Source: Pseudoscleropodium purum
Lineage: Eukaryota > Streptophyta > Bryopsida > Hypnales > Brachytheciaceae
Length of the DNA stretch: 64,000 nucleotides
Direction of reading: 5' to 3'
NCBI GenBank assembly: GCA_963969395.1
Contig: OZ017795.1
Span: 5,270,001-5,334,000 of the forward strand
Positions 10,601 through 23,771 of this stretch are shown piece by piece. Every line of letters starts with the position of its first letter. The stretch's first letter is position 1. The position numbers were made by a program, and so were the translations under genes. The notes below the pieces were generated by a model that saw nothing but the letters and a program-made list of their open reading frames with translations, was not told where the DNA came from and ran no database searches.

Positions 10601-13600
10601 CAATTTTTAATTTGCACGAGGGGGGGGAGAGATGAGAGGAGAGAGAGAGATTTAAGTTGGGGAGCAAGGGGTAATCAGAAGCGGAACAGGCGCTAACACA
10701 GCTCTTCCAATTGCACCTGCAACCCTACACTTCTCTCTACTTCTTCCTTATCTTTTTCTTTTTCTTTATTGCTTTTTCTTTATCTATTCTTTTCCCCTCT
10801 TTGACTATTATACTAATTATAAACTAAAATGTCTTTGAACTTTTTCCAAACTTTTAATAAAAATAGAATACTTTTTATACTAAATACTAGTTATAAAGTA
10901 AAATAATGTATATAAAGTCTTTAAAAATCAAAAAAGTACTATAAAAGTCTAAAGTACTAGACTACAGAGAGTATATTTGAAGCATAATCATCATCAAGTA
11001 TGTGTCATAGTAAGATACATATACTAGATGCAACAAAAGTGTATCTTGTGACAAAATTGTCAAGGCTTAAAATAAAACCAATGAATGGAACTTCAATATA
11101 TGAAGTCAAGAAAATGCAACCCATACAAATTTTTTTTTTTTTGGGAACTAAAGAGGAAAGTAGGAGAAAAACTTCCTAAGATTGACATTCCATGTGTCTT
11201 CATGAAGAAAAAGGCTTCACTTGTGCCCATTCCAATAACAAACTACAAAAAGTGAAGTTAGAGAGGTTGCACAAGGTGTCTTCAGCCTAACAACACTTGC
11301 TATTGTTGTCACATAAAAACAACAAAGAAACTCATGTCTAGTCCTAAGTCCCAACATCATAAAAGCCAGATTTAACCATTTTAAGACCCTAAAGACATGA
11401 GTACTTGAGGAAGATTGTGTTGCAGCCATGTTTGTCAAAAACTCCTTAACTTAGTCACAATTCAAAACACTACTGCAAATAAAGTTCATAGCCGTAGCTA
11501 AAGTGTAAAGAATTGACTACACAGGTTCCAAGCTCAGTTTGTAAGAACTATGACAAATGTGAAAATAAACAAAGGCTTGGGTGCTCAGCCTTGGACTCAA
11601 TCAACATGCTTTGCAAAGATAACAACTTGTAAAAAAGTTGTACATGTCACAAGTCAGTTAGTCATCAATCATCTCGTCAATTGTCACAAGTCGTCAATTG
11701 ACAATAATTAACTCTAGTGGCAATTTAGGACTTGTAATGACTTGTTTTAATAAAAATCAAGCCATTAATATCAACAGAAGCTACCCAATTTTTAAGCCGT
11801 CCCAATTCATTAATCCTAACATGTATAGTCTAGGTTCATGGTAGGAGCACATCCCTTACAAGTTTTGGAGGTTAATCCCCCTTTTAGAAGGTAATTGATC
11901 ATTGTAATGCAGCACTTTAAATGTCCCAATTGTACAGCAAGTTGTGACAATGAAGAAATAATTTACCTTACCCTATTGGGTAGTTGATCAGTACAAAATC
12001 TTTGGATAAAAGATTTAACACTCAAAGTGGCAATTCACTATCATCCAAGGGGATGGATATATCATTAGTGTAAAGCCATGTACAAATATTGTGAAAACTT
12101 GTCTAATGAATGGGGCTAATAGACTGAAGGAAATTAATCAAATGGGCATTTAAGGTATTCCTCAAAAATAGGTTTCAAGTTGTAGAAAAACATATTCAAC
12201 TCAAAGCATGTTCAAGGTCATGTGATAAAAAATATAGGAAGTGTATATGTAAAAATATCACCTTAATTTAGTTGGTATCAAGACAAGTCGAAGGCCTTGT
12301 AATGAAAAAATAGAAAATGTAGATACAAATATGTACCACTATTAATGAGTTCAATCATATCATAACATATCCAAGGTCATGTAGTGAACTAAATAGTGGA
12401 TAAAAGTACTTAGATATATCTCATAATTATGTTAATATATATCATAAAAAAAAATTTTGTGTCTAAATATGTGTAAGAACACATATCGTAGTAATATGTA
12501 TGTGTATCTATATATACGTAAACATATGCATATATAGTTATATATGTATATCTATATGCATAAACATGTCTATAACAAATTCTGAGTATAGAAATATCTT
12601 AGAATGCAAACTCAAATATATGTAAAAGTTCAAATCAGGGTTTATTGCTTGACTTGGAAATCTAGAAAAAAAAAAAAATGGTCAATGACGTAGCAGGGTC
12701 TCGGCCATGTTAGACCACTGCGTCGAACTTGTTCCCTACGTTCACAAGTTGTGATAACTCGCAAGCATCCGAAAGCCCCAAAAATCTTCTCATGAATTTA
12801 GATTTTCCTTCTATCTAATATTTACTTCTACTTAACAATTGTTTTAAGAATAAAAATTTAGTTTTTTAGAACTCAATTTTTTTTTTAAAATTCTTGAATC
12901 AATTCTCCACCATAAAGACTTAAACCTCATAGCTCTATAGTACAAAAAAATTTATATTAAGAAGGTTCAAAGACAAATAATCTACTTCTATAATGTGCAA
13001 AAGAATTTGTTTTCTTCATTTTAAATGCAAATGTCTCGTAATCTATGCGGTCAAAAAATTTGAAATTGAATTAGCACATTCTCATACTAATTATGTGGTT
13101 GGATGTCTAAAAAAAATTCAAAAAATTTTACTCTTTGCAATAGAAATGGTAGTTTTGAGTGTTTTTTGGCCAAAAAAATGGCCTTCATCCTCTAGGGATT
13201 AAAACAACACATAATGCATGTGCTTCAAGGGTATCCTACAAAAGTTTCAATGATATTTGGAATTCATAGTTATTGGAATTTATGGTGCTATGCAAAAAAT
13301 TATATAGAGTACCATCTACCTCTAAATGATTTTGGGTCACAAATAGGGTAGGAGAAATTAAAGACGTAGAGAATTTTATTAATGCCAAATGTTAACATCC
13401 TTTTTGAAAAACATCATTTATTTATTTGGCTTCGAAATAACACACCTTATTGAAAGTTGTACAGTTCTACATGACTACATAGTGGCTTTTTAATGTGAAC
13501 ATCTTTTGATATAAAACTCCATAATGTGTGTCTCTTTTATCTTCTATGCCTTCAAAAATCAACTCGAACTAATTTATTTGTCATGGCCATTTTCTTATAT

Positions 13601-16600
13601 TTTTGGTCAATTTCTTTGTAATAACAACCTATAAACATAAATGAAATACCTTTGTAGATTTTTGTATTTTAAAATTTCTATAAATCCAAATAAAGATTTG
13701 ATTAGTATATACTATGTATATGACCTTTAGCTACATCTTCTCTTCATTCATTATCTACCACAATTGCCAAACAAATTTGTAACTACTATAATTTGCAAAC
13801 CCTCAAATGACCCACCCAATGACCACACAATGGTTACCTTGGCAATCAAAGATTAATTCCTATACGATTCTATAACCATCAAGGGGCAAATGAACATTCA
13901 AATAAGTTATGATCAAGGATCTTAATTTTTTTTAGTTTCAAGATAGGAAAACATGTTAGCTCTATGAAGTCATAAGTTTATTTCAATCAATGCCCTAAAC
14001 CAAAAGCTATGCCATCCAAAGTGAGAACACTTAAGTCTATATTAATTCAAGTCAATAGGCTAAAATTCTTTTGTGATGAAGTTGTTTTAAAGCAAATACA
14101 AATTGTGTTGCAACTACACAAAATTATTAAGAAACCATTGCAAATTATGGTAGATTTGTATTAGTGTTGGAAAAATCAAATCCCACAAAAGCTTGTAATA
14201 AAAAAAAATTTAACTTTGTTTTTCGTAGAGAATTTTTTTTATCTAAATGGAAAGATTCAATTTGTTTTGTTTGGATTATAAATGCAAAAGTTATTAAAAA
14301 TCTTGTTTTTCAAGCAATTAGAATATCTTTTTGAAACATAATGTATAATTTTTGTTATTGAACTCAATTTTTACAATTTTCCCATCAAAATAAACTAGCA
14401 AGGATAATATCACTTGCAAGAAGAATCTCACCATTTTGATTAACATTTTTAATTCCATTTTCGAATTATTAACATTTTGAGTTTTTTCCATCTTGTATAT
14501 ACTTTTACTTGACACTTTTGTAATGAATAGCAATATTTTTTTCTTTTTGGTCTCTTCCAAATTTTCCACTAAAAATCATAAAATTTGAATTTATAATGCA
14601 AAATATTGACATTAGGCCAGAGGATCTAATGTCTTGTAATCTAACATAATAAGGTTCAAGAAAAAATATTTTTCCTATTTGAAACACTAATGTCTTCCAA
14701 TTTCCATGGTCAAAGTTTTTGAGATTTCTTTCCAATCATAAATTTTTATAGTAGTTTAGCATATGATTCTACAGTTAATTTCTAAAAGAATAAGGCACAT
14801 TTTTGGCAAAATTTCAACTTTTTTGGGTATTGATTTTTATTCCAAAATCTAATTATTCTAATTTTTATTAGATTGGGATTTTTTCACTACACATGGATAT
14901 ATATTTTTTGACATTAGAGGAGTTTTGCACATTCAATTTGAAATTGATTTGATTGCTTCAAAAGTTCAAGGCAACATAACTTTTGATTTAGGAACTTTAT
15001 TGAAGAAAAAGAATCACAATAATAGGATACATGTTCAAACCCTATATTCAAACTCAAAGTGTGAAGCTAACCTTTGAAAATGGTATGCTTGTTGTTGAAT
15101 CTTGGATTTCCAATGAGTTCAATTTTGTCTCTTCATCGACAAGACCCTTGTCCTTCTTTTTGGAGATGTCATGTCCCTTATCCACTCTAATAGGTGTAGA
15201 GTTTCCTACAAGGATAATATCACTTGATCCTCCTAGCTAGTTATCAGACACCTTTGGAGCTAGAGAGGTAATTCAAGACTTGTGTAGAATGTAGGTAAAA
15301 TGGATGGGTCCAAAGGCATTCTAAATATAAGACCTTTTGAAACCATTAAGGTGGACAACCTTGGAATCCTTGAAAAATCATTATGTAGAAACAAGCATAA
15401 GGATTTTTCTTTCAAATAATACTTGCAAATCCTTGCATTCTCTAATGGTGGAGTCAACATTGTACCAACAAGTTAGAGTCAACTTAGCTCACAGTTCACT
15501 TGTTATGTTTTAACTTGCCTTGTATAAGTAACAAGTTTTTTTTCTTCATGGTGATCTTTAGGTCTATTATCACATTTTTGCTTTTTTGCGTGCACATTGG
15601 TGGTGTCTCCAAGTACACTTTTTCAAAGGACATAAAGTGTGACATCTCCCTTTCATTGTGTGTGTATCTGCTTCACCTATGTATTGCTCCTCGTGTTGCT
15701 CCCTAAGTTGTGGTTGAAGTAGAGAATCTATCTAAGTATGGCTTTTGTGATCTTCCAACAAAGGAGTTGTGGGGGGGGCTAAGGCAAGTAGTATTGTTTC
15801 CTTCTCCTTCTTGTGGTTTTAGTTGATGTTGAACATGAAAAACTTAGACTTTGATTATTGATGCAAATTCCTCTTGCAAGTGATGGTGCTCCTTCTAGGT
15901 AATGACTTGCATATGATAATAATATTTAAGAAATCTAAGGTTTGCAACATCCAAAAAGCTTCCCTATCAATAGTTTGATTTTGGCTTTGGCTACGCTCAA
16001 ACACAATATTAATCTTTCAATTCTAAGAGGTGAAGCACCTATGCTTATAACCCATGCCTAAATGATGTGGATTTCTTCACTCAAGTCTAAGCAATTGAAA
16101 GAGGCAATGGCAAAAGTCATGAAATCATCATAGTGAATCTCAATAATAATTTTAACAATAATGAAATTTGACCTTTCAAAAACAATTGCATGAAAAGTAA
16201 GTGTCTACATTAACAATACTGAAGATATAATTTTGAGTAGTAAAGTAGATGAGTTTGTCAATGGATGAACCAATGAAAAATTTCTAAGTTAGAAATATAC
16301 AACTTCAATACTAGTCTAAGTACTGACTTTAAACAACGTTTGAAGCAATTTTAAGCAATTGCCAAATCAAGCCCTAGAGTTCTAAGTAGTGGAAAAATAT
16401 CCCTTACCTTCAAATCTATAGCACAAAGTGATCATATTAGCATAATAAAACTTACATTGGCAAGCATCAAAAAGTTAGATTCTTCAATCAATGATAATAA
16501 ATTTTACATGAAAACACAATACTTTAGGAGGCTACAAATTAGATGATTCCAAAAGATGTATGTAGAGATTTGAAGCAAGCTTGGTGCATGAAGGTATACT

Positions 16601-18219
16601 AATATACCATCTCTCCCTCATACCTTGCCAAACAAAGAACAAATGACACACAACACATAGTTTGTTGTCTAACTAATGGTTAACAAATGCATTGCTTCTT
16701 CTACCATTAGTTGAACAAATTTCACATGAAAACAATATTTCGAGTAGGCAAAATGAAGTCCTGCAAAGTACCCATTCAATACTTTAGCATTGTTAGTTGT
16801 AGGAACAACAAAGACCTCTATGTTTGGCCCTATCAAATCCATTGCATAGCATATGCTAAACTAAATTTTTTTCTAATCAAAAGTATTAACCATAATTTAG
16901 TTACAAAGTTGATCACAAAATTTTCTAACCTTTAGTAAGTAGGCAATTCCTAAGGCTACAAATTCTTCCAACACCTTTTGGAGTATAGATTCCAAAAAGT
17001 CCATGCTATATGTTTGTCAATTCTAAAAGTGTGTTGGTGTCAAATTACTTAACTACCACATGAATATCGAAGTCACTAAAGAGTATATTGAAATGATGGA
17101 ATTCAAGTGAGAGTTTTGGGGTGGTATGTGAAGTAGGATTCCAATACCTAGAAGAAGGCATCAATTTGTTTAACTAATTGTAGAGGAAGCAATAAAAAAT
17201 TTCTAGCTTGTGCATCCATAAAGTGCATTTGTCCTCCCTAAGGCAAAATGAGACCTATGTGGAACTGTAAACTCCAAACCCGACAAATGACAAAATGAAA
17301 AAGCCCATGTTAATAGGATTGGACTCTATGTAATTTACAATGGAAACCATAGCACTTGGCAATCTAAGGTGATGAACAAGCTTCCCTTAATACAAAAATT
17401 CAATGGGGAGAGTTCAAAAGGATAAGGTGTTACTTATAAATTAGTAGAGTGTAGGCAAATTTCTTGCACATAAAGGGAGAGTTGTCGCCTTTGGTCTCAA
17501 GTCCGATATGCCAATCTACTCAAGTGGTCATGGATTATAACAACAACGTTCCTTCTTTGTCAATCTGTCTCATGCATTTTGAAGAATGTGCTATTGCTAT
17601 ATTATAGAAGGCATATGGGAACTATATAATCCCTATCTTTTCTTCAATTTGGTTGTTCCCTTTCATTTTGATTGTAACTCCTAAATCTTGTGCAATCTTC
17701 CATTGCTACAATCTTTGAATTTCATGTCACACTCCAAGCACATGTACAATATTTCTAAGTCGGTTGCAAAATCCTAAAGAAACAAATCACACACTAAGAT
17801 TGTGACTTCTTCATAAAGTAGTGCATAAAAATCCTAAACACCAAATTCCATTTGATTCAACACAAGTAAAACCAAGGAAAAGGAAGAGAAAGGATTGTTT
17901 GAACCTACTCATATCGTGGTCCCCAAATGCTGCCAATACAATTGTAACTGCCACAAACCAACATTCCTAGTCATAGCAAATGTGTGCATTAGGGATCGAT
18001 GCAAATACACACGAGAGAAGGAGTAAATGTACTTCTCTAGAAATACACCCGGGAGCATGTTCAGCAACCTCTCATTTCAAATGCTGGCATTGCCATATTT
18101 TCCCCAAACATGAGCAAATCAAGGACTGCTGCACCTTCAATTTTGTTGTTTACATATTCGGCCAATGCGTCACGGAATTTGGAGAATAAGGGCCACGTAT
18201 GAATTCAGGGGACCACTCA
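10601..18219. other. Long gene-free AT-rich stretch
   Basis: No gene is supported in 7.6 kb. There is a purine run with GGGGGGG and a GAGAGAGA tract near 10620-10650, a pyrimidine-rich run near 10735-10800, and TA-rich sequence near 12490-12570. Short ORFs have no recognisable composition. It is probably decayed transposon sequence. Confidence 0.6.
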
Positions 18220-18420
18220 GGGGTTAAGACTTGACTTGGCGTTGACTGCAAACCTGAATCCATTCTGGTGGCCACCTGGTCAAGTCATTAGTCCACCGGC
18301 TCACTGATGGTCCCTGAACCCAAGGCCAGGAGAATATTAGGGTTCAGGGTTTAACTATATCCCAACTGAAATATATCTTTTTGCAGTTGTTGAAGAGTCC
18401 ATTCATTGTACAGTACATTC
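18220..18420 (+). pseudogene. Relic of a fourth dirigent promoter
   Basis: GACTTGACTTGGCGTTGACTGCAAACCTGA, TGGCCACCTGGTCAAGTCATTAGTCCACCGGCT and AGGGTTCAGGGTTT match the promoters of dirigent A (about 630-760) and C in the same order. Similarity then fades through a degraded TATA region (AAATATATC) and GCAGTTGTTGAAGAGTCCATTC. No dirigent coding sequence follows. It lies about 1.3 kb before the intact gene C copy, pointing to a degenerate or truncated tandem duplicate. Confidence 0.7.
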
Positions 18421-19574
18421 AACTTTGAAGTCAAATAAAACCTTACCAGTTACCACCAAGTTCCTATTTCTGAAAAATATTTCTGAAGTCTAGTTTCAGA
18501 TTCAGAAGTTTTGATTTTGAAACTGAATTATTATGATTTTTCTATTCCAGAGCAGATGCAAGGGTTTCCATCACAAATTTAGATTTTCTTTTAGTGTTGA
18601 GGGATCTTGAAATTGAGCTTCAAATACACTAGATCTTAGAGAAAAAATCCGATTAGAAATTATATTAGAAAAAATTGTAGAGTAGATTTTGAAAAGTCAT
18701 AAATTGAATGGAGTTATGTATATTATGCCCTTCACCTTCATTTTAGTTTTGGGTGACCAATTTTTTAGATTTGACATGCAAAAAGATGATTGAAAGGCTT
18801 CAAATCAATTTCACAATTTTAGCACCCTCGTGAGCAAACATTACAATCTCTCAATCCATAAGTGATATTGTAGTATTTTTTTTCCCATGTGATCTTTAGC
18901 ATGTCTAGTTTGAATTTGTACAATTACAATTCAAAAAAGTTGTCAAAACTTATTAAAATGTTATATTTTATTTTCAATGTAGAGGAACTTCCAAGAAATT
19001 CAAAAAAGGCATTGGACAATTTGGGGTCCTCTCCAATATTAAGGATTTAGGAAAAATCATCATAAAGTACTATTTGGAAGACTGTTTTGGAATTGATATA
19101 CAAATAAGGACTTTTGACTTGGAGTTTTTTGAATTTCATTAGTATGGTTAGATTCACCAGTGTTATCAACAAAATATTTTTGTAAATTTTGAATTGGAAA
19201 ATTTCAAAACCTCTTCTAAATTCAATTACAAGCAAAATATTTACATTTTCGAAGTAAAATTTGTTGGAATAGATTTCAAATGAGTTTCTCTTGATATGAT
19301 GATTTAAAAAAAATTATATTCTTTGAATCTATAACCTCATTTTTGCAAATCCAATTTTGACTTAGAGTCGATGCAAATTTGGCTTGGTCAACCACTCGAC
19401 ACTTTAAAAAATATATATACACTAATAACATTAAATCCAACCATTATATATGACAACAACTTGACAACATATCTCCACAAATTAGGATGACTTTCATCCA
19501 AGCAATAGTAATAAAAAAAACTGAAGTGATTTTCAATTGCTAGTCGTCCAGAAATTGGAAGTCAAAACGCTGTG
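18421..19574. other. Gene-free AT-rich stretch before dirigent C
   Basis: No gene or well-bounded repeat was seen. The right edge at 19574/19575 is the start of the duplicated dirigent segment. Confidence 0.5.
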
Positions 19575-20024
19575 GGTTAAGCAGTGAGGGAGCATCCGTG
19601 GAGAGGGAGGAATTCTTGTGATTGTGACCCAATTGTCTGGGACCAGCCATAGTCAAACTCCATTTGGGCCAAGAGTTCCAGTGCACTACGGCATTGACTT
19701 CAAGACCCTTGCAAATAGAATCTTCAAGACCCCCATTCCAGGGTAGAGACTTAAGCCCAAGACTTGACTTGGCATTGACTGCAAACCTGACTCCATTCTG
19801 CTGGCCACCTGGTCAAGTCATTTGTCCACCGGCTGACTGATGGGGAAGGCGCCCAAGGCCCAGGATTAGGGTTCAGGGTGTCACCACATCGATCCCAGGC
19901 TATAAACTTGCCAGTTGCTGTGCAGTCAATTCACCAGTGCTTGAGCTCGCATTTCACTCGCATGTCACTCACAGCTTCAGCATCTTTGAGTGGGTCTTCG
20001 TGACCGGCAGCTCCTCGGCGAACC
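19575..20024 (+). promoter_or_regulatory. Promoter and 5' UTR of dirigent gene C
   Basis: Near-identical to 454-903 (about four differences). TATAAA is at 19901-19906. One difference creates GATTAGGGTTCAGG in place of GACTGGGGTTCAGG, an added telo-box-like TTAGGGTT. Confidence 0.6.
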
Positions 20025-20855
20025 ATGGCCCCCGTTTCGAGCTCCCCGAGTCGCCCGGCCACGTCGGTCTTGGTTCTCGCAGGCACGGTGGTCCTGGTCG
20101 TGCTGCTCAGTGCTCACTTGGGCGAGGCCGCGGCCTACTACGAGAAATTGGGGCCATTCTACCAGCACGACATTGTGTCGAGGCCCAATTTCACCGACAT
20201 CATTACAGTTCGCGGGTACACCAGAACAGAAGGATTTGGGTGCCTTTCGATTTTCGATGATCCTCTCACTGTCACGCCTGACATCAAATCCGAAACTGTT
20301 GGCCGGGTGAAAGGCTTTCAATCTACGGTGAGCACCCTGGTACCCTCGTTTCTGTAGACTTACGAATTTGCATATAGATTGAGCTCGTTATTTAGTTGGG
20401 TCAATTTGAATCAAGAGTAGCTAGATTCAGGTCTGATTCTTCACACTAGCTTGGTGCTAGCAAGGGTGTTACTGAGAACATCAGAGTGTAGAACCACTGA
20501 TACAACGTCACAACTCTCGCTAGCCTTCGGTTACTTTCTTCACCTGGCTTTTGATCCTTCTTTTGACTCCCCCGAACTTGTTGTTGGGTGTTCACTGTAG
20601 GTTTCCCTGGATGAGGCCCACGTTATGATGACCCAAACCGTGCATCTTCCCGACCGTGGCACCCTCACTTTCGTTGGCCAACTCTCAATGTTTAATAAGA
20701 CGAACAGCAGATTGCACATTGTTGGAGGAACTGGAGAATTCGAAAGCGTTCATCGCGGGTATTATGAGACGGAACTGTATCAGATCAATGAGTACACCAT
20801 TGATGCAATTTTGAAGGCCACTGTCTATTATCATAAGGAGGAGAAGTATTGGTAG
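20025..20855 (+). CDS. Dirigent-like protein C, two exons
   Basis: Exon 1 is 20025-20327 and exon 2 is 20601-20855. The phase-0 intron of 273 bp has a GTGAGC donor and a CACTGTAG acceptor, and the product is 185 residues. Exon 1 is identical to dirigent A in all 303 bases. Exon 2 differs by about five bases, one of them changing residue 142 (Ile in A, Val here). The predicted product is therefore the same secreted dirigent-domain protein, with signal peptide, HDI, FDDP and GGTGEF motifs. The intron is 85 bp shorter than in A because its 3' half is rearranged, while the first 110 bp are almost identical. The 3' flank diverges strongly from A. Such a mosaic suggests gene conversion rather than one recent duplication. 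Confidence 0.87.
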
Positions 20856-21199
20856 AAGAGTACTTGATGGTTCCGAAATCCACGTGCATATAGAGTGTAC
20901 AGTTTTATTGGAGATAATAGTTATACAACCTCCTTCATATAACCAGATTGAAGTAGAAAGTGTCAGTCAGTATCCTTCACGCCTTATAGGAGGTAGACTC
21001 CATTAACATACTTTGGATGGTAGGTAGGAATGCTAACAATATAAAGGAGAGCTCAAAATAATACTAGAGACCGACCGAACTCGAGGAGGATTGTTCAGAC
21101 AAGTCTTGATATTGTTTGGGTGCTAGACGTTGTAACTTGGTGGTACCGGGAAACTTACTTGCTTTCTGGAATTTGAATTGTATGCGGAAAGTTATACTT

Positions 21200-21838
21200 T
21201 TAGTCCTGTAACGACGGACCATGACCACTGAGTTTTAGCCTCCATGTCCAATACTCTGTTTGCTACCATTTTCCAACGAGACAGTCATGATTGAAATTTT
21301 TCATATATTCAATTTTCAGTGATGAAATCACGTGTCAGCTACAGGTTGTAACATTCTCAACTTTTTTTTTGGAAAAATTGTAATTACTGTGAATTTCTTA
21401 AGAAAAAAATGAAGAAAAATTGATATTAATTACAGGTCCATTGCTCATAGTTTTGTAAAATATCAAAATTTAAGATTTTTTTTCCAAATTTCCAATTGGA
21501 ATAGAAAATGTAGTAGATGAGCTTTTGTCATTTCATTAGTTTGATTCAAATTCAAAAATTCCACTTTTATGGCTAAAATTCACAACAAGAGCAAATAACA
21601 AGAAATGGCCACATACAGAGACTGCAAGAGTGATCCACGGATTAAGCTAATCTCTTCTTTAGAAAAGCCCATAAGATCATAATGAGGGGTTTTAGAATAC
21701 TCCAGACTCTACAGTACTATTCACTGAAAATGTACTCAATTACCCTCCAAATAAATAAATGGGATGAAAAAACTTTTTTTCCATCCGCCAGTCTCAGCTG
21801 AAGTCATCCATCAGGCAGCAGGGGTACAGGGTTAAAGT
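21200..21838. mobile_element. Dispersed TTAA-ended repeat, related to 57799-58490
   Basis: A diverged copy of 57799-58490 with shared order: CCATGACCACTGAGTT, CCAATACTCTGTTTGCTACCATTTTCCAA, GATGAAATCACGTGTCAGCTACA, TCTTCTTTAGAAAAG and AAATAAATAAATGGGATGAAA. The right end ACAGGGTTAA complements the TTAACCCT start of the other copy. There is no ORF. It is probably a non-autonomous DNA element. Confidence 0.6.
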
Positions 21839-21963
21839 TCCCTATGAATTGTGTTAATACCCTTCACTGATTGGATAAGGGTTGTTTTAAATTGCAAATT
21901 TGATGCACTACTAACATGAAGATCCATAAGCCCATGTGATCCCATTCTTATCGACGTCGCTGA

Positions 21964-22037
21964 GTCTGGTTGGTGTAGTCGGTCATCACGCTAGTCTCAC
22001 ACACTAGAGGTCCCCAGTTCGAACCTGGGATCAGACA
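21964..22037 (+). tRNA. tRNA-Val (anticodon CAC)
   Basis: The 74-nt cloverleaf folds completely. The acceptor GTCTGGT pairs with ATCAGAC (one G-T), the D arm has GTGT/ATCAC flanking AGTCGGTC, and the anticodon stem CTAGT/ACTAG encloses loop CTCACAC with anticodon CAC. The variable loop is AGGTC, the T stem CCCAG/CTGGG encloses TTCGAAC, and the discriminator base is A. No intron and no encoded CCA, as expected for a nuclear gene. The internal A box (TGGTGTAGTCGG) and B box (GTTCGAACC) are present. The body matches plant nuclear tRNA-Val, so it is probably functional. Confidence 0.93.
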
Positions 22038-22042
22038 TTTTT
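22038..22042 (+). terminator. Pol III terminator of tRNA-Val
   Basis: A run of five T directly follows the discriminator base, with a second T run a few bases later. Confidence 0.8.
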
Positions 22043-23340
22043 GCTTTTTCTTATTGTTAGTTATACACATGTTTTCTTATTTAACTCTTCAAGGATGAAT
22101 TAATATTTTTTCCAACTAAGTGTGTGATGGATGACAAAGAATCCTTTTGCGTAAGATGGAAATGCTAATGTTCATTCTTGGATTTAACTGCTCTTAAATT
22201 TTCTTGAGCAAATGATTTACATGGTACCTCAAAATATGATTTCTATAGTGACCAAACCTTCATTCTAGGATTGATAATCAATTTCATTCATCGTAATGTA
22301 AAAAACATTATTCTAATTTTATATCATCAAAATTAGAATACTAATACCATAATTATTCAACGAGTTGTAAAAATTCCATAAGCCATCTTATCTTTGTCAA
22401 TTATGTCAAAATAATGATTTCTATTTTCAAGAAAATACATGAAAGCTCAAATCTATAATTGCTAGTGATCTAAAATAACCCAATGAGGGTGCCTATACAT
22501 TGTGAAATCTAATAAGTTTTGATGATTGTCTATGATAAGTGTGGTGATAGGACCAAAAATCTTGAACAAAGTTAATCTTAGAACAATGCCATAGACATCT
22601 TCCTATGTAGGATACATGTACAAATGTTCATCTTTGAAAATGAAAGGTCTCACATAGTAATTTAACCTCTAATGAATATTCTTATTTTTTTTTAGCAAAG
22701 ATTCACATGGGAAAGAATTTTGATTTCCACAATGACCAACCTAGCCTTTTGAGATTAAAAACTTTTTATAGGATCAGATATTAGTTGGGATGATTGAAAA
22801 ATTATGTGGTAAGAAAAAACCTTGGAATCTTTATGTTCATCTTTTAGATTTTGGATTTTAGATTTTGGAGCTCCAAAGAATTAAAGAATATAACTCCTTA
22901 CAAGAAAATGTGGAGGAAGGTCTAGCATTCTTCAATACTATGTTGTTAATATAATAGTGTTAGTGCTTACTCAATGCTTTCATTTGTTAGTTGTGACCTT
23001 TGCATATAAGATAGGTACTCCCCTAAACCATCACTTTTTGCTACTGAGTCTATTTGTTATTCTTAGATTGATTGGATTTTCATATGTTCTTATTGGCAAG
23101 TGAAAGGAGGTTCCAAGTTCTAACACTTTAGAGAATGTGGCATTTGGATATTGTATGCAAAAGTTATTAAGGGACAAAGTTTGATTCTAAAAGCATTTTT
23201 GCTACATAGGTACAGAAGTGAATTTGAAAATATACACATAGTATAAATGGTGGTTTAAGATAAATGACACATTTGGGTATACCTCATATTTAAAATCAAT
23301 TTATAAGTTCTATCAGATTTTTGAATCGGAGTTTCCAAAT
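22043..23340. other. Gene-free stretch between tRNA and transporter gene
   Basis: No gene is supported. GATGACAAAGAATCCTTTTGCGTAAGATGGAAATGCTAATGTTCAT at about 22126 is a partial relative of the 40-450 repeat. The rest is AT-rich. Confidence 0.55.
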
Positions 23341-23771
23341 CCTATCTACAACCACATTCACATTGCAGACGGCGGTTAGGGTTTGGTTGGAGTGGACAGG
23401 GCCTCACGGTCACGCCGTTCTTGTTCTCATCCACCCTAGCTAAGCACTAACAGTCCTCGTCCCTCCGTCATCTTCAATGGTCCTCTCCGACTCTGAAATT
23501 CAATGAGCTTTGATTGTCCTTTTCCTTCTTCGGGATTGTCTTCAGCTTCGACGTGTGAGTTGATCAGTTGGATTGTTGGACTGTATAATTATGGGACTGT
23601 GGAACTGTCTCCCTTGGCAGTAATTTCAATTTGTTTGCGCGCATTCTCCCGATCTAACAAGTCCTTGCCGTCACTCCATGGCCATGACGAGGCTCAAGTC
23701 CTTTTAGTCATGCCTTCACTCTCGATTCCCCTAACCTGTGCATCTTCTTCTTCTCCTCCTTCTCCTCCGCC
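23341..23771 (+). promoter_or_regulatory. Probable promoter and 5' UTR of the UTR2-like transporter gene
   Basis: GC content rises sharply here. A telo-box-like GGTTAGGGTTTGG near 23375, common near start sites of plant housekeeping genes, is followed by CT-rich sequence (CTTCTTCTTCTCCTCCTTCTCCTCCGCC) directly before the start codon. No clear TATA box. A long overlapping ORF at 23503-24126 is a frame shadow. Confidence 0.5.
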
